From Candidatus Methanoperedens sp. (lineage in GTDB: Archaea; Halobacteriota; Methanosarcinia; Methanosarcinales; Methanoperedenaceae), in the NCBI GenBank assembly GCA_023249275.1, contig JAHFCV010000103.1, positions 1 to 8,585 of the forward strand: a stretch of DNA of 8,585 nt. The letters are read 5' to 3'. Shown here in pieces: positions 1 through 6,109 of this stretch (position 1 is the stretch's first letter; every line of letters starts with the position of its first letter). Position numbers and translations under genes: made by a program. Under the pieces are notes generated by a model. The model saw nothing but the letters and a program-made list of their open reading frames with translations. It was not told the DNA's origin and made no database searches.

Positions 1-555
1 TATCTCCTGGATAAATACCTGGAAAACATGGGCAGGATTGAAATCATGAATATTGACCACCTGTGCAAATGCATGTTCACAAGCCGGGGCACTGTCTGCA
101 CCTTCGTGGATTGTATGGGAGACACCTTTGCGGTGGGACCTGACGGGAGCATATATCCATGCTATCGTTTCATAGGCATGCCTGAATATGTTATGGGAAA
201 TGTTTTAGACCACCCAGGCAAGGAAGATCTTGCAAAGTCCGATGCATGGAAGCTCATGTTCCAATTTAAGGATTATGTGGACCAGAATTGCAAGGAATGC
301 GGCAACATCAAATTCTGCCGGGGCGGATGCCCGTACAATGCCATTGCGCCTCATGACGGTGAAATAAAGGGTGTTGACCCGCACTGTATTGCTTATAAGA
401 GGATATTCAAAGAAATAAAAGACCGGTGGGAGAATGAGTTTTTTGGCTCCCCTGATATGCCGATGTTTGGTCTTCCAGGAGAACCCAAAAAGGCAGCAAA
501 GCATGGAATAATGCCCTTAATGATGAAGCGCATCCAATCCCATGATTCGGGTTAA
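1..555 (+). CDS. Radical SAM/SPASM-domain enzyme, C-terminal part (5' partial)
   Basis: The reading frame is open from the first base, so the 184 residues seen are the C-terminal end of a longer protein. The radical SAM core with its CxxxCxxC motif would lie before the window. What is visible is a full SPASM domain, which binds auxiliary [4Fe-4S] clusters. Cysteine codons at 112, 160, 289, 298, 316, 328 and 385 fit the pattern C-X10-G-X4-C, a gap, C-X2-C-X5-C-X3-C, a gap, then C. Three more cysteines (codons at 64, 70 and 97) lie just before it. SPASM enzymes of the PqqE, AlbA and anSME type usually modify peptides or proteins, and the stretch reading GPDGSIYPCYRF is typical of them. The substrate cannot be told from this fragment. 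A small AbrB-like gene follows after 9 bases and is probably co-transcribed. The SPASM call is firm; the peptide-modifying role is inferred from the family. Confidence 0.9.
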   Translation, partial: YLLDKYLENMGRIEIMNIDHLCKCMFTSRGTVCTFVDCMGDTFAVGPDGSIYPCYRFIGMPEYVMGNVLDHPGKEDLAKSDAWKLMFQFKDYVDQNCKECGNIKFCRGGCPYNAIAPHDGEIKGVDPHCIAYKRIFKEIKDRWENEFFGSPDMPMFGLPGEPKKAAKHGIMPLMMKRIQSHDSG

Positions 556-561
556 GGTGAT
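556..561 (+). promoter_or_regulatory. Ribosome-binding site of the AbrB-like gene
   Basis: GGTGAT follows directly on the TAA stop of the radical SAM gene and ends 3 bases before the ATG at 565. It matches the archaeal anti-Shine-Dalgarno complement (GGTGATC) and supports both that start and translation from a shared mRNA. Confidence 0.7.
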
Positions 562-564
562 AAT

Positions 565-726
565 ATGGGTGAAGTAGTAAAACTTCGCAAATCCGGTAAA
601 AACCTGGTAATTACCATACCAGTGGAGATATGTGAAAAGCTAGAACTCAAAGAAGGGTCACAGGTGGAGATAGAGCCTTTTACATGTAGCGGTGAAAACG
701 GGGCACGTATAAAACCAAAAAAATGA
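565..726 (+). CDS. Small AbrB/MazE/SpoVT-type DNA-binding protein
   Basis: This 53-residue protein starts with ATG behind a good GGTGAT site. Residues 3-38 have the swapped-hairpin AbrB/MazE pattern: VVKLRKSGKNLVITIP, then a short helix (EICEKLEL), then KEGSQVEIE. Such proteins form intertwined dimers that bind DNA through the paired beta hairpins. They act as transition-state-like regulators or as antitoxins. The basic tail (IKPKK) could also contact DNA. It lies 9 bases after the radical SAM/SPASM gene and no toxin gene follows, so a local regulator is more likely than an antitoxin, though that is inference. Two cysteines (residues 23 and 41) are present, but nothing shows that it is a substrate of the upstream enzyme. 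Its length is normal for a single AbrB domain. Confidence 0.8.
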   Translation: MGEVVKLRKSGKNLVITIPVEICEKLELKEGSQVEIEPFTCSGENGARIKPKK

Positions 727-763
727 TGGAGAGGGGATTACTCTCACTTTCGCGCCTTCTCCA
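727..763 (+). terminator. Hairpin just after the AbrB-like gene
   Basis: TGGAGAGGG (727-735) can pair with CCTTCTCCA (755-763), giving a 9-bp stem with one G-T pair and a 19-base loop. It begins at the base after the TGA stop. A second small stem follows: GCTCCT (780-785) with AGGAGC (798-803) and a 12-base loop. No clear T-run follows either stem, so an end-of-transcript or mRNA-stabilising role is a guess. Confidence 0.35.
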
Positions 764-1045
764 TTACTTGTCCGCTGGTGCTCCTTGGGGTGTCCGGAGG
801 AGCGAGTGTCGATTTGAGCAGTATATTTATCACAGTCTAATTATCAACCCTCTGGTGTCGATATGTTCCCGAAGTAGCAAGATTCCAATAGACCCGAACT
901 CCTCAAGCCCGTGCTGATGGGATGGGCTTGTTTGCTTGCGGAGGGGAAGACGTGGCGCTTGTGGTCGGGGGCGCAGCGAGAGGTATCTGGGCTGGGAGGT
1001 TGTTTTGGCTGTTGAAGAGGTTATGAAGGATCAATTACAGAAGAG
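764..1045. other. Gene-free stretch with TATA-like box, hairpin and G-rich segment
   Basis: I find no convincing protein gene here: the open frames have odd composition and no recognisable domain. Three things stand out. A TATA-like box, TATATTTAT, lies at 822-830 with no gene at the expected distance. A perfect 7-bp inverted repeat (CAAGCCC at 904-910, GGGCTTG at 924-930) has a 13-base loop and is followed by TTTG. The stretch 941-1000 is about half G and only about 15% C, with G-tracts at 943-946, 967-971, 989-991 and 994-996. Together these could mark a small untranslated RNA starting near 850 and ending near 935, or simply decayed sequence. No tRNA, CRISPR repeat or known RNA family is recognisable. 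Confidence 0.4.
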
Positions 1046-1053
1046 TATATTAC
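1046..1053 (+). promoter_or_regulatory. TATA box of the RelBE-like operon
   Basis: TATATTAC sits about 28 bases before the ATG at 1078, the normal archaeal TATA-to-start distance. Transcription would then begin at or very near the start codon. No Shine-Dalgarno sequence precedes that ATG, which agrees with a leaderless mRNA. Confidence 0.5.
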
Positions 1054-1054
1054 A

Positions 1055-1068
1055 TATAGGTACCTATA
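1055..1068. promoter_or_regulatory. Perfect 14-bp palindrome, probable antitoxin operator
   Basis: TATAGGTACCTATA is a perfect palindrome lying between the TATA box and the antitoxin start. With a one-base shift in each arm the dyad extends outward into TATAT-rich flanks, from about 1046 to 1079. Ribbon-helix-helix antitoxins usually repress their own promoter by binding such dyads, so this is the likely autoregulatory site of the gene at 1078. The palindrome is seen directly; the operator role is inferred. Confidence 0.55.
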
Positions 1069-1077
1069 GTAACATAT

Positions 1078-1314
1078 ATGATAGCTACCACAACGATATG
1101 TTTAGACCCAAAGGTAAAGGATAAACTTACCTCTCTAAAACATCATTCTCGCGAATCATACAATTCAGTTATAGAAAGATTGGCGAATCTGGCAATAGAT
1201 GAAGAGCCACTGTGCGATGAGGCGATAAAGGGTATAGAAGAAGCTCTTGAAGACATAAAACACGGACGCCTGCATTCCGAAGAAGAGATCATGAAAGAGT
1301 TTGACCTGAAATGA
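1078..1314 (+). CDS. RelB/VapB-like ribbon-helix-helix antitoxin
   Basis: This 78-residue protein has the layout of a type II antitoxin. Residues 4-38 look like a ribbon-helix-helix DNA-binding domain: a strand (TTICLD), then helices around VKDKLTSLK and SYNSVIERLANL. The acidic, helical C-terminal part, about residues 42-78 and including EEALEDIKHGRLHSEEEIMKEF, would wrap the toxin. That tail is typical of archaeal antitoxins paired with RelE-type toxins. The ATG at 1078 is chosen because it follows a TATA box at leaderless distance and a perfect palindrome. The stop overlaps the toxin start by ATGA, so the two are translationally coupled. The TA call is firm; the exact antitoxin family name is not. 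Confidence 0.85.
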   Translation: MIATTTICLDPKVKDKLTSLKHHSRESYNSVIERLANLAIDEEPLCDEAIKGIEEALEDIKHGRLHSEEEIMKEFDLK

Positions 1315-1577
1315 GCTATAAGGTCGAATATACTTCAAAAGCAAGCAAGGATCTCAAAAAGTTACCTCTGGAAATTGCACAGAGCATAATTCGATCAATC
1401 AACAGCATTAAAGATGCTCCTTATCCTCATGTAAAAAAGATCAAAGGGACACAAAAGAATCCTCTATATACTCACCGTGTTGGTGAATATCGGGCTATCC
1501 TTTACTTAGAAAATGAGCGTTTGATGATATTGATGATAGAAGCAGGTCACAGGAAAAAGATCTACCGGAAATATTGA
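1311..1577 (+). CDS. relE: RelE/ParE-family toxin
   Basis: This 88-residue protein matches the RelE fold in size and pattern. It has an N-terminal strand (YKVEYTSKASKDL), two helices (about residues 11-33), the basic stretch VKKIKG (41-46), then HRVGEYRAILYLENERLMILMIEAGHRKKIYRKY at 55-88. RelE toxins cleave mRNA in the ribosomal A site. Residues in the usual catalytic places are present: K45, R56, R61, H80, R81 and Y85. The toxin therefore looks intact. The ribosome-targeting activity is inferred from the family, since ParE-type members poison gyrase instead. Translation starts inside the antitoxin stop (ATGA). Its TGA stop lies within a block of sequence homologous to the downstream helicase gene, so the end of the gene coincides with a recombination junction. 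Confidence 0.88.
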   Translation: MSYKVEYTSKASKDLKKLPLEIAQSIIRSINSIKDAPYPHVKKIKGTQKNPLYTHRVGEYRAILYLENERLMILMIEAGHRKKIYRKY

Positions 1578-1657
1578 TCCCTCCCACTCGCACCCACCTT
1601 CTCCAGAGAAGCTGCAAGGAACATGCGCGAAAAAGCAAATAATCTCCAATCCAAAAG
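1574..1657 (+). pseudogene. Broken copy of the helicase gene (motif Ia region)
   Basis: Bases 1574-1635 align with 2941-3006 of the helicase gene in the same orientation. I count about 56 identities in 62 aligned bases, plus a 4-base deletion after CCTCCCA. The best block begins CACCTTCTCC and ends GCGCGAAAAAG. In one frame from 1588 it reads LAPTFSREAARNMREKANNL, against LALTFSKEAARNMREKVEKL in the helicase (residues 61-80), so weaker similarity runs on to about 1657. Of the four base differences inside this frame, two are synonymous, one is K-to-R and one is L-to-P. That suggests the fragment comes from a homologous, formerly functional gene. It has no start, is frameshifted and cannot be functional as a protein. 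Confidence 0.8.
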
Positions 1658-1659
1658 CT

Positions 1660-1698
1660 TTATTTATTCAAAAATGAATTAATTGATTCAAAAATGAA
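1660..1698 (+). promoter_or_regulatory. Promoter and tandem dyad operator of the HTH-MNT/HEPN operon
   Basis: A TATA-like box, TTTATTTA, lies at 1660-1667. A 13-base direct repeat, ATTCAAAAATGAA, occurs at 1666-1678 and again at 1686-1698, exactly 20 bases apart (about two helical turns). Each copy contains a dyad, TTCA-AAAA-TGAA. The first copy touches the TATA box and the second covers the expected transcription start near 1688. This is where a repressor would act, and the winged-HTH protein encoded just downstream is the obvious candidate. The repeats are seen directly; the binding partner is inferred. Confidence 0.6.
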
Positions 1699-1701
1699 GA
1701 G

Positions 1702-2307
1702 ATGTTCATGAAATTCCACAATATCCTGGATGAAATACTGGGCAATAAAACAAAAGTGAGACTGTTCAGGGCATTCTTCACATATCCTGAAAAGGGATTC
1801 ACAGAAAGTGAACTTGAGAGGATTGCGGGAATACCGCAGGCAAGCGTCCACCGGAACGTAAAATCTCTCATGGACAATGGATTGCTCGACAGAAAGAGAA
1901 TCGGTAAAGCAAATCTATATTCACTGAACAAAGAACATATTCTTTATCCGCTCCTATTTCGCAATTTTGAGGCTGAGAGAAATGTTCTCGCGGAACTTAA
2001 AAATATGATTGCCGAATCAGTCAAAAGCCTGCCTCAAATAGAGCTTGCGGTTCTTTTTGGCAGCATCGTAAAAGGCATGGAAAGAGCAGACAGCGATGTT
2101 GATATCTTTATAGTCTGCAAAGGTGAAAAGTCAAAATTAGAAGATAAATTGACATACCTGACAAATATTTCCCAAAATAAATTCGGCAATCCTGTATCAC
2201 TGATGATAAAGCACAAGGAAGAACTTCAAGACTTGAAAACCAGATCGATTTTCAGGGAAATAAAAAACGGTGAAATCATCTTCAAGCGAGAGGATTTTGA
2301 ATGGTAA
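1702..2307 (+). CDS. Winged-HTH protein fused to minimal nucleotidyltransferase (MNT) domain
   Basis: This 201-residue protein has two parts. Residues about 8-78 form a winged helix-turn-helix (SELERIAGIPQASVHRNVKSL, then the wing LLDRKRIGKANLYSLN). Residues about 110-195 form a DNA-polymerase-beta-like nucleotidyltransferase with G120-S121, ten residues, then D132-x-D134, the metal-binding motif. I see no obvious third acidic residue at the end of the next strand (NPVSLMI). In MntA/HepT systems the MNT protein is the antitoxin and adenylylates the HEPN toxin; here it overlaps a HEPN gene by 7 bases, so that role is inferred. The HTH part may bind the tandem repeats upstream. ATG codons at 1702 and 1708 are both possible starts; GA-rich sequence precedes them. 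Confidence 0.85.
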   Translation: MFMKFHNILDEILGNKTKVRLFRAFFTYPEKGFTESELERIAGIPQASVHRNVKSLMDNGLLDRKRIGKANLYSLNKEHILYPLLFRNFEAERNVLAELKNMIAESVKSLPQIELAVLFGSIVKGMERADSDVDIFIVCKGEKSKLEDKLTYLTNISQNKFGNPVSLMIKHKEELQDLKTRSIFREIKNGEIIFKREDFEW

Positions 2308-2711
2308 GAGGTATAGCTACCAGACCTGCAAGGATAGGTTCAGACAAAATCTATTTCACCAAAGCCAGAGATTTCTTGAACGGTGCCACAATGGAGGCAA
2401 AGAAAGAGAATTGGAATTCAGTAGCAGTCCTCTCAATCCATGCCGTCATCAGTGCAAGCGATGCGATTTGTGCCAGATTTCTACAGTTACGCCATGGTGG
2501 AGCGGATCATATGCAGGCAGTAGAACTTCTGGGCAGTCTCCCTTTTGAAAGATCTGAAATCGACTCAAAGCTGAAACAAGCAAGAAGGATAATATCGTTG
2601 AAGAATGCCGCCGAATATGAAGACAGGCTGATCAAGCAAACTGAAGCACAAGAAATGCTAAAGGATGCCCAGCGGCTTGTTGAATGGGTCGAAAATAAGC
2701 TTGGAAAATAA
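2301..2711 (+). CDS. HEPN-domain protein, probable toxin of the MNT/HEPN pair
   Basis: This 136-residue, mostly helical protein has the HEPN pattern. A first helix (YFTKARDFLNGATMEAKKENW) leads to SVAVLSIHAVISASDAICARF, then R64-HGGAD-H70, a fit to the R-x4-6-H RNase motif, and a long C-terminal helix ending in LVEWVENKLGK. HEPN toxins cut RNA as dimers. The ATG lies inside the end of the HTH-MNT gene (7-base overlap), and GAGAGG at 2288-2293 is a good Shine-Dalgarno site 7 bases upstream. This indicates tight co-expression with the presumed antitoxin. Residue 72 is Gln where HepT toxins of the RX4HXY kind carry the tyrosine that is adenylylated, so neutralisation may differ. The HEPN fold is well supported; RNase activity is inferred. 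Confidence 0.82.
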   Translation: MVRGIATRPARIGSDKIYFTKARDFLNGATMEAKKENWNSVAVLSIHAVISASDAICARFLQLRHGGADHMQAVELLGSLPFERSEIDSKLKQARRIISLKNAAEYEDRLIKQTEAQEMLKDAQRLVEWVENKLGK

Positions 2712-2717
2712 TTTAAC

Positions 2718-2731
2718 AAATAAAATATTTC
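2718..2731 (+). promoter_or_regulatory. Possible TATA-containing promoter of the helicase gene
   Basis: The 66-base gap between the HEPN and helicase genes begins with an AT-rich run, AAATAAAATATTTC, that could serve as a TATA element. Transcription would then start near 2750 and leave a short leader. Read-through from the HEPN gene is equally possible, as no terminator is visible in the gap. Confidence 0.3.
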
Positions 2732-2777
2732 TTGGAAAGTGTTATTAGGTAAGTATTCATTAACTGAACTTTGAACG

Positions 2778-5700
2778 GTGGTATTTATTTCCTTAGACTC
2801 TCTCCTCTTAACCCTAAAACCTCGCCAGCTTGAAGCCATAAAACACATGCAATCCCCCCAATTGATCCTCGCCGGCGCAGGCACAGGCAAGACCACGACC
2901 ATCACCGCCAAGATCGCATACATGGTCGAAAAGGAAAACATCGACCCCTCCCATATCCTCGCGCTCACCTTCTCCAAAGAAGCAGCAAGGAACATGCGCG
3001 AAAAAGTCGAGAAACTCCTTCAGGGAAAAGAAGTAATCGTCAAGACTTTCCATTCATTCTGCGCCGAACTCATCAAAGACCATGCTGACAGATGCAAAGT
3101 TCCCGGCGACTTCAAGATATTCGAAGAGATAGATTCTGCCATTTTCATATTCAGGGAACTCAAGACTGATGCAAGAACCGCCAGCCTGTACGCAAACACC
3201 ATCGGAAAAGCCAAAGACCTCAATATCTCGATAGAGAAATTCAAAGAATTTCTGGAAACGCTTAAAAAACAAGTTCAGAATATCGAAAAAGACAAGACAA
3301 AATGGAATGACCTGTATCGCGAATCCAGATTCAAGCTCAACACATTCCATCTTCAGGAATTCAAAGACAAAGAAGACAAGAAGGCAAAACAGGCAGAGAA
3401 GAAACGATATTCTGAATTCATAGACCTCTATGAAGAATACCTGAAATATTCAAACTTCATATCAGCATGGGAGAAATACGAAGAGAAGAAATCTGCTATA
3501 GGCGCCCTGGATTACGGCGACCTGAATAAGATTGCTCTCTGGTATCTCGATGTATATGGCACTCAGGAATTAAACGACACCTTCCGCTATATCATCATTG
3601 ATGAATTCCAGGATACGAATTATGTCCAGTTCGAATTGATCAAGAAACTCACTGCTGCAAATAAGAACATAACAGTGGTGGCAGACCCCAACCAGACCAT
3701 ATATGCATTCCGCGGGGCGTACACCAATAATATCGAGGAATTCAAGAAGCAATTTGCTCTTTCTGAAAAGGATATCGTGTCACTGGATATGAGTTTCAGG
3801 TCAACCAATAAGATACTCAGAGTCGCCCATACCCTGATCGTAAAGAACTATGGGGAGGACAAAAAGCAAGAATGCCTGCTCCTTAAAAACAGCGAAGATA
3901 AGGAAGGCGAGAATGTGCGTATCATTGAAACAGAGGATGATAATGAAGAAGCAAGAGCCATTGTCGAAAAAATTGAGGAATATCTGGCGCAGGGTATTCC
4001 TCTAAAAGAAATCGCCGTATTATACAGGACTCATGCCCAGGGACGAAAGGTAAGACGGGCTCTTGAGAACAGGGGTATGCCATTCCGCGTCAAAGACGAT
4101 ACTGATTTCCTGAAACAGCCTGAAATAAAGACGGCTCTTGCTTACCTGTATGTGATCAACAATATCTCCCATCCCACAGCGCGCGGGACTGAGGCGTGGT
4201 GGAGGATGTTCCATTACAATAATGCCCTGAGCCAGGAGGATTCCATCAGGATAGGAGAATACCTCAAGAAAAAATGGGTCTCATTCCAGGAAGCCATCTA
4301 TCACCATATTGGAGAACTTGGGCTTTCAAAGAGCGGTCTTGAGAGCATAAGCAATGTAAAAAAGAGGATAGATTCCCTGTGCGGAAATAAGGCTCTTGAC
4401 GTGTCAGACCTCATCCTTGAAGTATATGACCTGTCAGGTCTCTCAAGGCAGTTCTCTCATGCCGACACGAAGCACAGCAGGGAAGCACTTCTGAACCTCA
4501 GGCAGCTTCATGAATTAGCCAGCAATTTTGAGGAGTTCCATGGAAAAGACCTGAGTTTGTTCATCGATTATCTTGAGATCCTTGACGAGATGGATGGGAA
4601 CCCGCCTCCTGCAAGAATAGCGGATGAGGATGCCATAAATCTCATGACCATACATGCGGCAAAAGGGCTGGAATTCAGTGTAGTATTTCTTACGAATCTC
4701 GCAAAAGATAAATTCCCGCTGTATCTGGGAGGCGCAGAACCTCTCATCCCGCCAGAACTGATGGAACAGTACAGGGATATCTCTGAGGATGAGTCGATAA
4801 AAGATACTGAAAAAGCAGTCCTGGAGAGGAAAAAGGAAATAAAAAAGGAAGAAGAAAGACGGCTTGCCTATGTCGCGCTTACGAGAGCCAGAGAACATCT
4901 TTTCCTGACACTGGCAATAAAATACGCTAACGATGAAAGAGAGCCGTCCGAGTTCCTAATGGATATCGGATATAACAACTGGAGAAGAGGAGGGAATATC
5001 ACTGTCGGAGATCTCAGCTATTTGCGGGATACTGAAACCAAAGTCAGGGAGATGGTAAAGGACAGCGTGCTTGAGCGGGAAAAAGCGCTGCGCAAGAGGC
5101 TTCTAATAGAGTCGCTTGATTCTGGCGATATTACTGAGATCATGAAAAATATGCTGCTGTATCAGGCTTTGAAGGATGGGAAAGCGCCGAATTTTAAGGA
5201 GCTTATTGATTCTAACTGGTCAAAAATAGACCCTTCTGAAAATGCTGATAAGATATTGGGCAGGATAAAAGAAAATAAAAACGAGTTAAAATTCAATCCT
5301 GCAAGCATGACTTTCAGCTATTCGTCAATAAGTGCCTATGAGCGCTGTCCCCGCCAGTATGAACTGGCAGAGCTTCTCAGGATGCCCACGCGCGACTCTG
5401 AAGATTCTACCGGAGCCATGCGGAGGGGGGATTTTGTTCATAAGGTGCTTGAGATTGCAGTGAGAGAGAAGATAACCACGAAAGAAAGGCTGTATGAAAT
5501 CAGGGACACGGTTGCCAAAGAACCCGAATTTAAGGGTGTTGATATTCAAATAGCAACCGGGGCGCTCAATGTATTCTGGGAGCGCAATAAGAATAAAATT
5601 GTAAATAACCTGATGGTCGAGCAGAGATTCACAGTGCCGCTTGGCGGCTTCAATTTCAAGGGGTTCATTGACCGCGTGGATTTGATTCCGGGAACCAAGA

Positions 5701-6053
5701 ATGAGCTTGAGATAATCGATTACAAGACAGGAAAATCTGAACCAGGACCTGATGAACGTTCAAGGCAACTTTTACTTTATGCCCGTGGTCTTCTGCATAT
5801 TCATCCTCAATACAAAGTGAAAAGACTCACACTCGAACAGCTTGCCCTCCCCAATCCCAGGACATTTGAATTGATTGATGGGAAGTTTGAGAGTGCGGGT
5901 AATTCAAGGATCGGGGCGCTTGATGGGAATGCTATTGAGGATATGATCAAGATAGCGAAGAAGATTGCATACGATTACGAGCATGGGTTCGGGAGGACGA
6001 AGGATGAAAAGGCTTGCGGGGAGTGCGGATTCAGGTTGTATTGTGGGGATTAG
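2778..6053 (+). CDS. UvrD/Rep-like SF1 helicase fused to PD-(D/E)XK Fe-S nuclease
   Basis: This 1091-residue protein combines an ATP-dependent 3'-5' DNA helicase with a RecB/Cas4-like nuclease, like an AddA/AddB activity in one chain. Helicase motifs appear in order: Q motif (LKPRQLEAI, Q17), Walker A GAGTGKTT (33-40), Ia LTFSKEAARNM (63-73), Walker B DEFQD (275-279), III DPNQTIYAFRGA (303-314), IV DMSFRST (337-343), V TIHAAKGLEF (624-633) and VI YVALTRARE (698-706). The nuclease has GDFVH (H888), GFIDRVD (D965), IIDYKTGK (D981, K983) and Q997-xxx-Y1001. C857 with C1080-x2-C1083-x5-C1089 should bind a [4Fe-4S] cluster. All key residues are present, so it looks active. The GTG start keeps the Q motif; the next ATG (residue 24) would remove it. 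A role in break repair or defence is inferred from its toxin-antitoxin neighbours. Confidence 0.93.
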   Translation: MVFISLDSLLLTLKPRQLEAIKHMQSPQLILAGAGTGKTTTITAKIAYMVEKENIDPSHILALTFSKEAARNMREKVEKLLQGKEVIVKTFHSFCAELIKDHADRCKVPGDFKIFEEIDSAIFIFRELKTDARTASLYANTIGKAKDLNISIEKFKEFLETLKKQVQNIEKDKTKWNDLYRESRFKLNTFHLQEFKDKEDKKAKQAEKKRYSEFIDLYEEYLKYSNFISAWEKYEEKKSAIGALDYGDLNKIALWYLDVYGTQELNDTFRYIIIDEFQDTNYVQFELIKKLTAANKNITVVADPNQTIYAFRGAYTNNIEEFKKQFALSEKDIVSLDMSFRSTNKILRVAHTLIVKNYGEDKKQECLLLKNSEDKEGENVRIIETEDDNEEARAIVEKIEEYLAQGIPLKEIAVLYRTHAQGRKVRRALENRGMPFRVKDDTDFLKQPEIKTALAYLYVINNISHPTARGTEAWWRMFHYNNALSQEDSIRIGEYLKKKWVSFQEAIYHHIGELGLSKSGLESISNVKKRIDSLCGNKALDVSDLILEVYDLSGLSRQFSHADTKHSREALLNLRQLHELASNFEEFHGKDLSLFIDYLEILDEMDGNPPPARIADEDAINLMTIHAAKGLEFSVVFLTNLAKDKFPLYLGGAEPLIPPELMEQYRDISEDESIKDTEKAVLERKKEIKKEEERRLAYVALTRAREHLFLTLAIKYANDEREPSEFLMDIGYNNWRRGGNITVGDLSYLRDTETKVREMVKDSVLEREKALRKRLLIESLDSGDITEIMKNMLLYQALKDGKAPNFKELIDSNWSKIDPSENADKILGRIKENKNELKFNPASMTFSYSSISAYERCPRQYELAELLRMPTRDSEDSTGAMRRGDFVHKVLEIAVREKITTKERLYEIRDTVAKEPEFKGVDIQIATGALNVFWERNKNKIVNNLMVEQRFTVPLGGFNFKGFIDRVDLIPGTKNELEIIDYKTGKSEPGPDERSRQLLLYARGLLHIHPQYKVKRLTLEQLALPNPRTFELIDGKFESAGNSRIGALDGNAIEDMIKIAKKIAYDYEHGFGRTKDEKACGECGFRLYCGD

Positions 6054-6109
6054 CGAGGATTTAACCGGAGTTCGTACGAGTTAGTATCGGTTCGTTGTTG
6101 ATTTTCAGG

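Noticed and set aside
723..917. 64-residue open frame after the AbrB-like gene
   Set aside because: It overlaps the AbrB stop, has no recognisable domain or ribosome-binding site, and runs through two hairpins.
941..996. G-quadruplex from four G-tracts
   Set aside because: The loops between the first three tracts are about 20 and 17 bases, too long for a convincing quadruplex.
936..1124. 62-residue open frame with TTG start
   Set aside because: It runs across the promoter, the palindrome and the antitoxin start in another frame, and its Arg/Gly-rich start reflects the G-rich DNA.
1694..1701. Earlier ATG at 1694 as start of the HTH-MNT gene
   Set aside because: It is out of frame with the coding sequence, which starts at 1702 or 1708.
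2700..2738. Direct repeat CTTGGAAA at 2700-2707 and 2731-2738
   Set aside because: Eight bases only, with one copy inside the HEPN coding end; no further symmetry suggests an attachment site.
2507..2995. 162-residue minus-strand open frame
   Set aside because: It is antisense to the HEPN and helicase coding regions, and its Ser/Phe/Leu-rich composition is that of a shadow frame.
4515..4898. 127-residue minus-strand open frame in the helicase gene
   Set aside because: It lies fully antisense to conserved helicase motifs V and VI, with no domain of its own.
6072..6079. Palindrome TCGTACGA in the convergent spacer
   Set aside because: Only 8 bases, not near a promoter, and expected by chance at this length.
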